Shown piece by piece: positions 17,300-26,060 of a stretch of 64,000 nucleotides of DNA. The notes below the pieces were generated by a model. The model was not told the origin of the DNA. It did not search any database and worked only from the letters and a program-made list of their open reading frames with translations. Made by a program: the position numbers and the translations under genes. Within the stretch, counting starts at the first letter, position 1; each line of letters begins with the position of its first letter. This DNA is from Halomonas sp. DQ26W (GTDB taxonomy: Bacteria > Pseudomonadota > Gammaproteobacteria > Pseudomonadales > Halomonadaceae): assembly GCF_003339685.1 (NCBI RefSeq), contig NZ_QPKI01000005.1, positions 62,001-126,000 of the forward strand, read 5' to 3'.

Positions 17300-18882
17300 T
17301 GGCTGGCGATGACGCTGCCCGCCTGCACCAGCGCTTTGCCGCCCTGGAGGCCCACTGCGCCGAGCTAGAGGCGCACAACGCCAAGCTCGAGGAAGAAAAG
17401 CGCCACTACCAATGGCTGGCGGAGAGCACCACCGACCTTATCTCCCGCCACGCCCGCGACGGCACCTTCCTCTACGCCTCCCAAGCGTCGCGTGAGCTGA
17501 TCGGCTTCGAGCCCGTGGAGCTGATCGGCGTCTCCGCCTACGACCACTTTCATCCGGCCGACCTGGCCGACCTGCTCAACAAGTCACCCCGGGTCTACTA
17601 CCACGATGGCTTCTACCAACAGACCTATCGCTTCCGGGCCAAGGATGGTCGCTATGTCTGGTTCGAGACCACCAGCCGCACCCGCCGCGACCCGGCAACC
17701 GGCGAACTGCTCGATATCCTCTGCGTCTCCCGGGACGTGGGCCGGCGCATTCGCGCCGAGGCCATCCGGGAGCGCTTGGCCCGCGTGGTGGAGTCGACCA
17801 CCGACTATGTACTATTTGCCGACGGGAGCGAGCGGCTCTTCTACTCCAACGAAGCCGCACGTCGGCTGCTGAGCCTTCCCCGAGAGGGGCTCGCCGCCCG
17901 GCTGGACCAGGCCTACACGCCGCCCTCAGTCGCCATCCTGCGTGACGTCGTACTCCCGGCCGTGACGCGCTACGGCTCCTGGAGCGGTGAGCTTGAGATG
18001 CCGGGGCCGCAAGGTCCGGTACCGGTGCTCAGCGTGGTACTGGCCCACCACGGCCCCGGCGCCGAACCCGATCATCTTTCGCTGCTCAATCGCGATATTG
18101 GCCTACGCAAGGCAGCCGAATCCCAGGCAAGGCGCCACCAGGAGCAGATTGCCCATGCCAATCGTCTGGCCACTACCGGTGAGCTCGCCTCCAACATCGC
18201 TCATGAACTCAACCAACCCTTGGGCGCCATCGCTAACTATGCCAGCGGCGCGCTGATTCAGCTACGCGAAAACCCCAGCCGCCCAGCAAGCGAACTGGCC
18301 CTGCCCCTCGAGCGCATCGACCAGCAGGTACAGCGGCTGGGCGAACGGCTGCGACATATTCGCACCTTCGTTCGCAAGGGCCAGACCCGCCCGCGCCCGG
18401 TGTCCCTGGGCGACGTGGTGGATGCTGCCTGCCAACTGTGCGAGTGGCAGTACCAACAGACCAGCATCACCCTCGGTATCGATTTACCGGAAACGCTGCC
18501 CCGTGTCATGGCCGACCCGATCGCACTGGAACAGGTACTGGTCAACCTGATGCTCAATGCCCTGGAGGCAAGTCGAGAGCAGCCTGCTGCCCTGCGGGTG
18601 GAGATCCGTGCACGACGCAGCGGCCACCGCGAAGTCACTTTCAGTGTCAGCGACCAGGGGCCCGGCATCTCCGTTGACGTGGCGTCGACTGTCTTCACCC
18701 CCTTCCATTCCACCCGCCCGGAAGGACTCGGCATGGGCCTCGCCATCAGCCGCTCTTTGATGGAAGCCATGGGCGGCAGCCTGGCGCTGATCGACGGTTC
18801 CGATGGCGCTACTTTTACCGGTACACTGCAGGCGGAGCCGAATCCCATCCACCGCAGTACGCCGCCCCGGAGTCAGCCGTGA
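17299..18882 (+). CDS. PAS-PAS sensor histidine kinase (cytoplasmic)
   Basis: A 527-residue kinase with no membrane segment. A short coiled coil (residues 5-35) is followed by PAS1 (about 38-155), PAS2 (about 160-275), the HisKA dimerisation domain with phospho-acceptor His302 in NIAHELNQPLG, and HATPase with the N box NLMLNALEAS, G1 DQGPGIS and G2 GLGMGLAISRSL. Domain order and partner resemble FixL/FixJ-type systems, but there is no clear heme-binding motif in PAS1. It overlaps the oxygenase upstream and the response regulator downstream (GTGA), so all three are probably translated as a unit. Confidence 0.92.
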   Translation: MAGDDAARLHQRFAALEAHCAELEAHNAKLEEEKRHYQWLAESTTDLISRHARDGTFLYASQASRELIGFEPVELIGVSAYDHFHPADLADLLNKSPRVYYHDGFYQQTYRFRAKDGRYVWFETTSRTRRDPATGELLDILCVSRDVGRRIRAEAIRERLARVVESTTDYVLFADGSERLFYSNEAARRLLSLPREGLAARLDQAYTPPSVAILRDVVLPAVTRYGSWSGELEMPGPQGPVPVLSVVLAHHGPGAEPDHLSLLNRDIGLRKAAESQARRHQEQIAHANRLATTGELASNIAHELNQPLGAIANYASGALIQLRENPSRPASELALPLERIDQQVQRLGERLRHIRTFVRKGQTRPRPVSLGDVVDAACQLCEWQYQQTSITLGIDLPETLPRVMADPIALEQVLVNLMLNALEASREQPAALRVEIRARRSGHREVTFSVSDQGPGISVDVASTVFTPFHSTRPEGLGMGLAISRSLMEAMGGSLALIDGSDGATFTGTLQAEPNPIHRSTPPRSQP

Positions 18883-19526
18883 CCAAGCCCACTGCCGCCC
18901 CCTGTGTCGCCGTGGTAGACGACGACGAGGCGCTGCGCGATTCCCTGTCCTGGCTGCTCGATTCCGTGGGCCTGACTACCCACGCCTTCGCCGACGGAGA
19001 TGCCTTCCTCGGCGCAGAACCCGACAGCTTTACTGCCGTACTGCTCGATGTGCGCATGCCCGGCCTAAGCGGCCTGCAAGTCCAGCAGCGCCTGAACGAG
19101 CGCGGCGACAGCACGCCGATCATCTTCATGACCGGACACGGCGACGTGCCCATGGCGGTAACGGCACTCAAGGCCGGTGCCTTCGACTTCATCGAAAAAC
19201 CCTTCAATCATCAGCAGTTGATCGATGCCGTGCAGCAGGCCCTGGCGAAGCACCAGCAACTGCACCAGGCCAGAGCCAGACTCGAAGCCGTACAGGCCCG
19301 CTACGCCGCCCTGCGCCCCAAGGAAAGACAGATACTGGTGCATGTGGCGGAGGGCATGACCAGCCGCGAAATCGCCGAGTATCTCGATGTCAGCGCCAAG
19401 ACAGTGGAGGTCTACCGGCTGCGGGCCATGAAGGCACTGGGTGCGCACAACCTGGCTGAACTGGTTCGCATCTGCGTGGCGCTGGCGCTGGTCGAGCCGC
19501 TGCCAACGAAACCTCGGCAGCGGTAG
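18879..19526 (+). CDS. FixJ-family response regulator
   Basis: A 215-residue regulator with an N-terminal receiver domain (acidic DDDE near residues 14-17, phospho-acceptor Asp57 in LLDVRMPG, Thr in MTGHGD, Lys in EKPF) and a C-terminal LuxR/FixJ HTH (LRPKERQILVHVAEGMTSRE and VSAKTVEVYRLRAM). It starts at a GTG overlapping the kinase stop codon, so it is surely the kinase's partner. Target genes are not evident. The neighbouring oxygenase, or the desaturase whose relic follows, are candidates. Confidence 0.93.
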   Translation: MTKPTAAPCVAVVDDDEALRDSLSWLLDSVGLTTHAFADGDAFLGAEPDSFTAVLLDVRMPGLSGLQVQQRLNERGDSTPIIFMTGHGDVPMAVTALKAGAFDFIEKPFNHQQLIDAVQQALAKHQQLHQARARLEAVQARYAALRPKERQILVHVAEGMTSREIAEYLDVSAKTVEVYRLRAMKALGAHNLAELVRICVALALVEPLPTKPRQR

Positions 19527-19599
19527 GCAGGTCGCCTCAGGCTCGCGCCGACGATCTTCCCAATATGTGTACGGTGCCGTACAGACAGTGTACCTGGCG

Positions 19600-20021
19600 C
19601 GCAGCGTGGTGGAACTTATGGCCTCGGGCTTTCTCGTGCGCTTATTCATGATTCAGCATGACTGCAGCCACGGGGCATTTTCCCTTCTCGCTCAGCCAAT
19701 AACTGGGTCGGCCTAGCCATCGGCGTGTTGACCCTGACACCCCACGATCTACGGCGACACAGTCATGCTCTTCATCATGCGAGTTCCGGCAACCTCGATC
19801 GCCCGCGTATCGGTGGCATCGATACCCTGACCGTGCGCGAGTTCCGGGACTTGCCAAGACGACAGCAGCTCCGCTATCGCCTGTACCGGCACCCACTGGT
19901 GCTGTTTGGCCTCGGCCCGGCGTACCTGTTTCTACTGGACCATCGCCTGCCAGTGGCTTTCATGCGCGCGGGCTGGATGCCCTGGCTAAGCACCATGGGC
20001 ACCAATGCGGCAATCGCCCTG
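19600..20021 (+). pseudogene. Fatty-acid desaturase remnant
   Basis: Two frames encode adjoining parts of a membrane fatty-acid desaturase. The first includes GFLVRLFMIQHDCSHGAF (first His box HDCSH), the second NNWVGLAIGVLTLTP, the second His box HSHALHH, then ASSGNLDRP and LYRHPLVLFGLGPAYLFLL. The frames would join if one T were added to the T4 run at 19678-19681. The N-terminal segment and the third His box are missing, so this is decay and not only a sequencing slip. It follows the FixJ-type regulator. Confidence 0.8.
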
Positions 20022-20123
20022 CCCCGCTTACAGTACAAGCTAGATGACGAGCAGATCTGGTCCGTGGCGCTCTATATCTGCCATACCCTGGCGGACGGGC
20101 AGGACGTTGACCACCAGCATTAG
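20022..20123 (+). pseudogene. Cytochrome c C-terminal remnant fused to the desaturase relic
   Basis: Directly after the desaturase homology ends, the same frame continues with KLDDEQIWSVALYICHTL, which resembles the final helix of class I cytochromes c (the pattern L-x-D-E-Q-I-W-x-V-x-x-Y-I). The CXXCH heme motif is absent. The join is best explained by a deletion that removed the end of the desaturase and the start of a cytochrome gene. The match is short, so confidence is moderate. Confidence 0.5.
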
Positions 20124-20131
20124 TCGATGTC

Positions 20132-20158
20132 GAAAAAAACGGGCGCCAGGGGCGCCCG
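20132..20158 (-). terminator. Rho-independent terminator of the L,D-transpeptidase gene
   Basis: An 8-bp GC stem (CGGGCGCC / GGCGCCCG, 20140-20158) with a 3-base loop. On the minus strand it is followed by seven Ts (20139 to 20133). It lies 35 bases past the stop of the L,D-transpeptidase gene and fits a classic intrinsic terminator for that strand. Confidence 0.85.
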
Positions 20159-20192
20159 CCATCTTCCCAATCATGTTTTCCAGCCCTGAGCC

Positions 20193-21281
20193 CTATCGAG
20201 CGGCAAGCTCGTCATACAATCCTTCCGCGTCCGGCTCTTCCGGCTTCGCTTCAGGATCCGCTTCCGGCTCCGGCGACTGCTCCAGTGCGACAACCGCGCC
20301 ATTGGGGTTTTCCAGCAGGAAGCGCAACTTCTCGTAGTTCAACGGCACCGAGACATCGTCGCTGTTGCGTTCCAGAAGCGACAAGGTTTGCATCAGAGCC
20401 GCCATGCCGTACTCCTGCTCCTCCAGTGTCTCGAAGACCTGAACATAGGGTATATCGCCATCCCAGCCGGCCTTGATCGGCTGGTTGACGATATTGACCT
20501 GCATACCCACAGGCACGCGATCGAAGATCGACTCGATATCTTCGGGGAACATGCGGATACAGCCCCGGCTGGCACGCATGCCGATGCCATCCGGATCGTT
20601 GGTCCCATGAATGAGGTAGCCCGGGATGTCCAGCAGGATGGCATGGCTACCCAGCGGATTATCCGGCCCCGGCGGCACTACGGCAGGAGCCGGTTCGCCT
20701 CTTTCGGCCGCCTCTTCACGCATGGATCGAGGAGGATACCAGGCTGGGTCCTTCAGACGCATGGTGGTCTCGGTCTTGCCCAGGGGCGTGTTATACCCCT
20801 CTCTCCCGATGCCGATCGGGTAGGTCTCGACCCGTGGCGTCTCATCACCGGAGACCGGCGGATAGTAATAGAGCCTCAGTTCAGCAATATTGATCACGAT
20901 GCCTTCCCGAGCCACATGGGGCAGTATATGCCGCCCCGGGATGACCACTTCGGTACCTTCTCCAGGTAGCCATACGCTCACCTCAGGATTGGCGAGGCGG
21001 ATCTCCTCGTAACCCACGTTGTGGTCACGGGCGATATCGAGTAGCGTCTCCTCCTCCCGCGCCTCGACGATGTAGTTCTCTCCAATGACATCACCCGACT
21101 CCGGCAACGGGTAGTGCCCCTTGGGCCATTCAGAGGCCGCTTCCTCGTCGGCTTCGTCGGCCACTGCAGCGACCGATATCAACAAGGCACCTGTGAACAC
21201 CAGGCTCAGTAAAGCAGCCCATACCGCAGGACGGGCGTGAACCGGCGATGGCCGTGCGCTATTGCTGCCATTGTGTCTCAT
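20193..21281 (-). CDS. L,D-transpeptidase (YkuD) with LysM domain
   Basis: A 362-residue periplasmic enzyme that forms 3-3 peptidoglycan cross-links or attaches outer-membrane lipoprotein. A signal segment (about residues 18-42) is followed by a LysM-like domain (YIVEAREEETLLDIARDHNV) and the YkuD domain with the catalytic motif HGTNDPDGIGMRASRGCIR (His, Ser-x-Gly-Cys-x-Arg). The C-terminus is acidic and proline-rich, common in halophile secreted proteins. The ATG at 21281 is preferred; a TTG at 21302 has its purine tract too close. A clear terminator follows. Confidence 0.92.
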   Translation of the reverse strand: MRHNGSNSARPSPVHARPAVWAALLSLVFTGALLISVAAVADEADEEAASEWPKGHYPLPESGDVIGENYIVEAREEETLLDIARDHNVGYEEIRLANPEVSVWLPGEGTEVVIPGRHILPHVAREGIVINIAELRLYYYPPVSGDETPRVETYPIGIGREGYNTPLGKTETTMRLKDPAWYPPRSMREEAAERGEPAPAVVPPGPDNPLGSHAILLDIPGYLIHGTNDPDGIGMRASRGCIRMFPEDIESIFDRVPVGMQVNIVNQPIKAGWDGDIPYVQVFETLEEQEYGMAALMQTLSLLERNSDDVSVPLNYEKLRFLLENPNGAVVALEQSPEPEADPEAKPEEPDAEGLYDELAAR

Positions 21282-21425
21282 TCTTCGCTGCCTCTTGCGC
21301 AACCTCCACCACAGGGGTGCAAGGTCATTGAAACGTTAGTCGTCACCGTATCGACCACCTTACACTTCTACAGCAATATACCTGACACGCATCATCGACC
21401 AGGCTTCGACTGCCTGGGAAAATAT

Positions 21426-22949
21426 CTAGAGTACGGGGGAAAACAGATAGGCACCCCGAGCGGCCACACGATGCCACAGCGGCTGCTGCTCGACCTCGTC
21501 GAGCTCCATTCGGCGAGAACGCGCAAAATCCGCCTCGAACATCGCTTCGACATCAGCCGCAAACGACGGGTCCATGACCAGCGCAGTGATTTCGAAATTC
21601 AGCCGGAAAGAACGGTTATCCAGGTTGACGGTTCCCACCGCAGCGCTGGCATCATCAACCAGGTAAGCCTTGCCGTGCAAAAAACCTTCCTGATAGCGAT
21701 GGATCTCGACGCCGGCATCCAGCAGCGGCCCCAGAAAGGCATACGCCGCATAGTAGAGCAGAATATTGTCGGGCTGTTCCGGGATCAGTATCCGTACGTC
21801 CACCCCATTGATAGCCGCCAGCTTGAGCATCGACTGCACCCCTTCGTCCGGCACGAAATAGGGGCTCGAGAACCAGATTCGCTCCTGGGCGGAATGGATG
21901 GCCTGCTGAACCATCAGGCTGGCGGTCTCGAAGCGATCCGCCGGGCCGGAGGGCAGAATCAGTACCGGCGCACCCTGGCTAGAACGCACCACAGGCTCCC
22001 AGGGCAGCTCGGGCAGCTCTTCCGTGGCCCAGTGCCAGTCCTCGAGAAACACCAGCTGCATGGCCAATGCCGCAGGTCCCTCGATCTTGAGATGGGTGTC
22101 TCTCCAGGGCCCGATACCTTTTTCCCCTACCAGATACTCGTCACCGATATTAAACCCGCCGAGCCACGCCGTGGCTCCGTCGGCCACCATGACCTTGCGA
22201 TGGTTGCGGAAGTTAAGTTGGAAGCGGTTCCCCGGCCCACGAGTCGAGTGAAAAGGGTGGACATTGACACCCGCCTCCTCCAGCTCCTTCACATAAGAAC
22301 TCGGCAAGGCGTAGCTGCCAATCTCGTCATAGAGGAAATAGACTGCCACCCCTTCCTGCGCCTTCTCGATCAGGCGCTGCTGAAGCTGGGTGCCGATATC
22401 GTCATCCCTGACAATGTAGAACTGCACCAGCAGATATCGCTCTGCAGCCTCTATTCCGGCGAAAAGGCTCGCGAATGTCTCTTCACCGTCGATCAGCAGT
22501 GTCGTCTCGTTACCGCCCATCAGCGGCAACTTGGCCAGACGCTCCACGCCATCCAGATAGTGGTTACTTCGCGCCGACTCGACGCGATGAGATTGCAGCT
22601 CCAACAATTGGTCGGACAATGCCCGCCTGATCTCTGAATCCTCATCGCGACGAGACATCGCATAACCCTCGAACTTGTTGCGTCCGAATACCCAATAGGT
22701 AGGCACTGCCACATAGGGCACGGTATTGAGGGACACGATCCAGGCAATGGCCCCTTCTGACGTACGGCTCGACATCAGGGCTTCGACCGATGAAGCCAGG
22801 CCCACCAGGTGGGCGAGAACCATGAAGACGACGAGCTTGCTCCAGCGGCGGCGCCTGCCAGGGCCACGCTTTGATGATGTCGACACGCTGTGTTCCTTGG
22901 TGTCGTCTGCCCTTTCCTCCGGCTGCCCGGCATCGCGGCTTCCCTGCAT
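21426..22949 (-). CDS. cls: Cardiolipin synthase (phospholipase D family)
   Basis: A 507-residue inner-membrane enzyme that condenses phosphatidylglycerol to cardiolipin. Two hydrophobic segments (about residues 42-62 and 72-90) precede two PLD domains. The HKD motifs are NHRKVMVADGATAWLGG and HGKAYLVDDASAAVGT, each followed by the expected Gly/Asn/Arg pattern. The ATG at 22949 has GGGAGAG upstream; the in-frame TTG at 22967 is weaker. A basic linker (GPGRRRRWSK) precedes the first helix. Cardiolipin commonly rises under salt stress. Confidence 0.92.
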   Translation of the reverse strand: MQGSRDAGQPEERADDTKEHSVSTSSKRGPGRRRRWSKLVVFMVLAHLVGLASSVEALMSSRTSEGAIAWIVSLNTVPYVAVPTYWVFGRNKFEGYAMSRRDEDSEIRRALSDQLLELQSHRVESARSNHYLDGVERLAKLPLMGGNETTLLIDGEETFASLFAGIEAAERYLLVQFYIVRDDDIGTQLQQRLIEKAQEGVAVYFLYDEIGSYALPSSYVKELEEAGVNVHPFHSTRGPGNRFQLNFRNHRKVMVADGATAWLGGFNIGDEYLVGEKGIGPWRDTHLKIEGPAALAMQLVFLEDWHWATEELPELPWEPVVRSSQGAPVLILPSGPADRFETASLMVQQAIHSAQERIWFSSPYFVPDEGVQSMLKLAAINGVDVRILIPEQPDNILLYYAAYAFLGPLLDAGVEIHRYQEGFLHGKAYLVDDASAAVGTVNLDNRSFRLNFEITALVMDPSFAADVEAMFEADFARSRRMELDEVEQQPLWHRVAARGAYLFSPVL

Positions 22950-23016
22950 GGGGTGGCTCTCCCTCAATGGCGTTGCTACTCCTTAGACCCACGACGCCAG
23001 GCCATATCGCCCACCG

Positions 23017-23829
23017 TCAGGATTCTCGGCTCGACATCAATACCGCTTTCGTGTCTCGGGCCTGGTGTCGGGACCATAGTATCAGTGCGACACCGCCAAT
23101 GATCATCGGCATGGTCAGCAGCATACCCATGGTCACCCAGTCGAAGGCGATAAAGCCGATATGCGGATCGGGCAGGCGCACAAACTCGACGGCAAAGCGG
23201 AACGTCCCATACAGCAACAGAAACATGCCGGAGATCAAGCCACGGCGGCGTGGCTGGCTCGACAACCACCAGAGCACCACGAACAGCACGACCCCCTCCA
23301 GCACGAATTCGTAGAGTGCCGACGGATGACGCGGCTCCGGCCCCATGTGGGGAAACGGCATAGCCCAGGGCAGTTCGCTGACCCTGCCCGGCAGCTCGTG
23401 ATTGATAAAGTTGCCAATACGTCCGGCTCCCAGGCCAATTGGCACCAGAGGAGCAATAAAGTCGGTCAGTTGGAAGAAGGCCAGGCGCTTCTTGCGAGCA
23501 AACAGCAACGCTGCCAGAAGCACCCCGATCAAGCCACCGTGGAAGCTCATGCCGCCGTCCCAGATGCTGAACAACCACAGCGGATTGGCAAAAAACTGAT
23601 CCATGCCGTAGAACAGCACATAACCCAGGCGCCCACCAGCAACGACACCGATGGCCGCATAGAAGAGCAGATCGCCGATATCGTCGTGGCTCAATCCCAG
23701 GCGATGGGCGCGGTAGCGCCCCAGCAGCCAGGCGGCAACGAAGCCGACGACGTACATCAGGCCATACCAGTGAATCTGAAGCGGTCCGATGGCGATGGCC
23801 ACCGGGTCGATCTGGGGATAGTCCATCAT
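23017..23829 (-). CDS. lgt: Prolipoprotein diacylglyceryl transferase
   Basis: A 270-residue inner-membrane enzyme that transfers diacylglycerol from phosphatidylglycerol to the lipobox cysteine of prolipoproteins, the first step of lipoprotein maturation. Seven membrane segments are visible. The Lgt signature GRIGNFINHELPGRVS (with essential Arg and Asn) and HGGLIG, HPSALYE are all present. Start is ATG 23829 or the adjacent ATG at 23826. Length is normal for the family. Confidence 0.97.
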   Translation of the reverse strand: MMDYPQIDPVAIAIGPLQIHWYGLMYVVGFVAAWLLGRYRAHRLGLSHDDIGDLLFYAAIGVVAGGRLGYVLFYGMDQFFANPLWLFSIWDGGMSFHGGLIGVLLAALLFARKKRLAFFQLTDFIAPLVPIGLGAGRIGNFINHELPGRVSELPWAMPFPHMGPEPRHPSALYEFVLEGVVLFVVLWWLSSQPRRRGLISGMFLLLYGTFRFAVEFVRLPDPHIGFIAFDWVTMGMLLTMPMIIGGVALILWSRHQARDTKAVLMSSRES

Positions 23830-23866
23830 GCGTCATCCATGTCGGTAATCAGTGTAAGCGAGGGCG

Positions 23867-24730
23867 TCATAGGCTTGACCACTCCCTGCCGCCATCCTCG
23901 CTGAGCAGCAGCACGCCCTGGTTGTCGGCTGCCACGAGACGCTGCGGGTCCTTGGAATCCACCGCCAGGTGGGTAAAGTAGCGCTCGCCCCAGCCGTCGC
24001 TCAGCGGCTCCCACTCCCGGGTCGCTTCATCGGCCTTGATCAGCCCCAGGCCAAGCATGAAGGCATACAGCTGGCCCCCACTCGCAACAACGACACTGAC
24101 TGGGTTGCGCTGGGGATGGACCTGGCGCCAGCGCTGCCCGCCATTGGGGCTCATCAATAGCCCCGTCTGGGTAGCAGCATACAGGTGATCCGGGTCTCGA
24201 CTCGAGGCCGCCAAGTCGATCAGCCCTTCCGGTACCGCGGTCTGCACTTGCCATTCATGACCCCCGTCACGACTTACCTGAAGCCGGCCGGCATAGGTAC
24301 CGTAGAGTACGTCGGGGTCAGCCTCGCTGACCGTCATCTGATGGAAGTCGACCGGCCCATTGGCGCCAGCGGAACGCTGCTCCCAGGAACTGCCGCCATC
24401 GAAGGAAACCATGACGCCGAGGTTACCACCGCGTGCCGGGTGTCCGCTGGCGAAGAGCACCTCGGTCTCCCGCGGGTGGGGTGAAAAGCCCATGAAATCA
24501 TGGGACTCGCTGGAGACCTGGCGCGCCCTTCCGTCAGCATCGACGACATGGAAGCCATGGTGAGTCGCCAGTTGGATCCGCTGACTGTCGGAGCGGTCGA
24601 AGGCCACACCATGAATATGAGTCTTCTGGCGCAACTCCTCGAGGCTGACGCCTTCGGGCTCACCGGAGCAGCCGGTGAGTGGCAGTGCCAGCAGCAGGGG
24701 CAGGATAAAACGATAGTGTGTCATATGCAT
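23867..24730 (-). CDS. BNR/sialidase-like repeat lipoprotein (F510_1955-type)
   Basis: A 287-residue exported protein with a lipobox (LALPLTGC) and repeated Asp-box motifs typical of a beta-propeller (SFDGGSSWEQ, SRDGGHEWQ, SPNGGQRWR, SEDGGREW). It resembles the F510_1955-type proteins often found in metal-resistance regions, and here it borders the copper island. No catalytic residues of true sialidases are evident, and its role is not established. Start could be the ATG at 24730 or 24724. Confidence 0.82.
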   Translation of the reverse strand: MHMTHYRFILPLLLALPLTGCSGEPEGVSLEELRQKTHIHGVAFDRSDSQRIQLATHHGFHVVDADGRARQVSSESHDFMGFSPHPRETEVLFASGHPARGGNLGVMVSFDGGSSWEQRSAGANGPVDFHQMTVSEADPDVLYGTYAGRLQVSRDGGHEWQVQTAVPEGLIDLAASSRDPDHLYAATQTGLLMSPNGGQRWRQVHPQRNPVSVVVASGGQLYAFMLGLGLIKADEATREWEPLSDGWGERYFTHLAVDSKDPQRLVAADNQGVLLLSEDGGREWSSL

Positions 24731-24790
24731 TGACTCGTTGCTTCACCGGCGACCTGAAGAGTGCAGGCCGCCAGCGAATAAGTTGAAAAA

Positions 24791-25474
24791 TCAGTGAATC
24801 CGAACCGTGGCCATCATGCCCAACTCTTCATGCTCGTTGATATGGCAGTGGAACAACCAATCGCCGGGCTCCCGAAAGACCATACGCAGGCGCAGTCGCT
24901 GGTAGGGTGCCAGATTGACGGTGTCCTTCCAGGCCATCCAGGCCATCCAGGCCATCCAGGCCATCCAGGGCGAATCCTGCCACTCCCCGTCGCCCAGGTG
25001 GCTGGCGATCATCTGGAAATGGGTGCCGTGCACGTGGAAAGGATGGTCCATGTGCGAGTTATTGAAAATCTCCCACTCCTCGACGTCACCAAGCCGGCCT
25101 TCGAAGAGCACCTCGTCCATGACGAAGGTGCGACCATGGATCAGCGTGATGTCGAAATCATCCCCTTCCCGTACTTCGATCAGGGGGGCCACCTTGTGAT
25201 TGTACAGCCACAGCAGGGCCTGCCGGTCTTCGCCCAGCGCAACCTCACTGGGCGCTGCCGTCAGAGCGCTGCGGAACAGGCCGGAGCGATCGCTCAGGTT
25301 GATGATTAGAGGCAATGGCTGAAGCGACTGCCCGTCGGGCAGGGCCGAGGGGGAGAGCAGTGAAGGATTGGCGTAACCACCATGGCGACTCGCCATGGCA
25401 TAGGTGAACAGGCCTGAAGTCGAAAGAGCCAGCCCGCCCAGTGTGGAATGGAGCGGAAAGTTACGACGCTTCAT
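24791..25474 (-). CDS. Multicopper oxidase with a large internal deletion
   Basis: A 227-residue product made of the two ends of a CopA/CueO-like multicopper oxidase. The N-terminus (MKRRNF..., signal-like) runs through APLIEVREGDDFDITL, where the first cupredoxin domain should continue to HWHG. Instead the chain jumps to RTFVMDEVLFEG and the C-terminal domain, with HPFHVHG and HCHINEHEELGM. Half the type 2/type 3 copper ligands are therefore missing, and normal oxidase activity is unlikely. Before the WKDTVN segment there is a WMA tandem repeat (24931-24966). It may be a relic or a small copper-binding cupredoxin. Confidence 0.8.
   Translation of the reverse strand: MKRRNFPLHSTLGGLALSTSGLFTYAMASRHGGYANPSLLSPSALPDGQSLQPLPLIINLSDRSGLFRSALTAAPSEVALGEDRQALLWLYNHKVAPLIEVREGDDFDITLIHGRTFVMDEVLFEGRLGDVEEWEIFNNSHMDHPFHVHGTHFQMIASHLGDGEWQDSPWMAWMAWMAWMAWKDTVNLAPYQRLRLRMVFREPGDWLFHCHINEHEELGMMATVRIH
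24931..24966. repeat. 9-bp tandem repeat (4 copies) in the multicopper oxidase gene
   Basis: Four exact copies of AGGCCATCC on the plus strand, encoding Trp-Met-Ala repeats (WMAWMAWMAWMAW) on the minus strand. As the unit is three codons, copy-number change would not break the frame. Exact identity of the copies suggests recent slippage expansion. Confidence 0.92.
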
Positions 25475-25548
25475 GGAATCGGTTTCCTCATTATTTGAAC
25501 AGCGACCACCACCCGCTTCGGGCGGGAGATTGGGTCAGGGAAGTCTGT

Positions 25549-25881
25549 TCAAACGCGAGGAGGGCGATCGAGTCGATCGCTGGGGGACGAGGGCCAAGAT
25601 TGGAAAGACCTCGGTCGCGGTGGCGCCGATGCAGCGGACATGCCGGCGGCCTGAGGCACCAGGGCGGCACAGAACCCGGCCGATGAACAACTCAGCGATT
25701 GGCGCTCATGATCCTCCGTCGCCGCTTCGGCGACATGGCTTGCTGGGGCCGGCTCTAGCGCGCTCATGCTGAAACAGGCTTCATCATGACCATAATGAGA
25801 AACACCCGCCACGGCGCCCATGGGTATCACCAGAGTGATAGCCAGCAGGAAAAGCAGCCAGGTCGCGATGGAACGGGTCAT
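25549..25881 (-). CDS. Small secreted hypothetical protein in the copper island
   Basis: A 110-residue protein from the ATG at 25881 with an evident signal peptide (SIATWLLFLLAITLVIPMGA), then a His/Cys-containing mature part (SHYGHDEACFSM, SLSCSSAGFCAALVP) and a Pro/Ser/Arg-rich tail. It lies just upstream of, and co-directional with, the truncated multicopper oxidase. It resembles the small DUF2946-like exported proteins of copper clusters only in general design. I do not recognise a specific family. Confidence 0.55.
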   Translation of the reverse strand: MTRSIATWLLFLLAITLVIPMGAVAGVSHYGHDEACFSMSALEPAPASHVAEAATEDHERQSLSCSSAGFCAALVPQAAGMSAASAPPRPRSFQSWPSSPSDRLDRPPRV

Positions 25882-25987
25882 TTGCGTCGCTTTATTGCCG
25901 TAAGGATCTAACCTGGGACGGAGTATTTCACGCAGCCAAGGCAGCCGGCAACCCATGGGGCGGATAGATTTTCCTGATCTGGCTCAT

Positions 25988-26001
25988 TTGACATGCATCA
26001 A
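25988..26001 (+). promoter_or_regulatory. Candidate FNR/ANR box
   Basis: TTGACATGCATCAA differs by one base from the FNR/ANR consensus TTGAT-N4-ATCAA. Its centre (25994.5) is about 41 bases before a plausible start site near 26036 with a TATGGT -10 (26024-26029), the class II activator spacing. It would put the small secreted protein gene at 26061 and perhaps the following copper genes under oxygen control. Confidence 0.4.
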
Positions 26002-26060
26002 GTGTGCTGGCGCATTAATGTTCTATGGTGTGAGTAGGATACACCTCAGGAGTCCCATTC

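Noticed and set aside
19678..19681. Desaturase frameshift as merely a sequencing error
   Set aside because: Correcting the T run still leaves a protein without its N-terminus and third His box and fused to an unrelated tail.
24931..24966. WMA repeat as an assembly artefact
   Set aside because: Four exact copies in frame within a coding region are plausible biology; kept as a repeat feature, though read checking would settle it.
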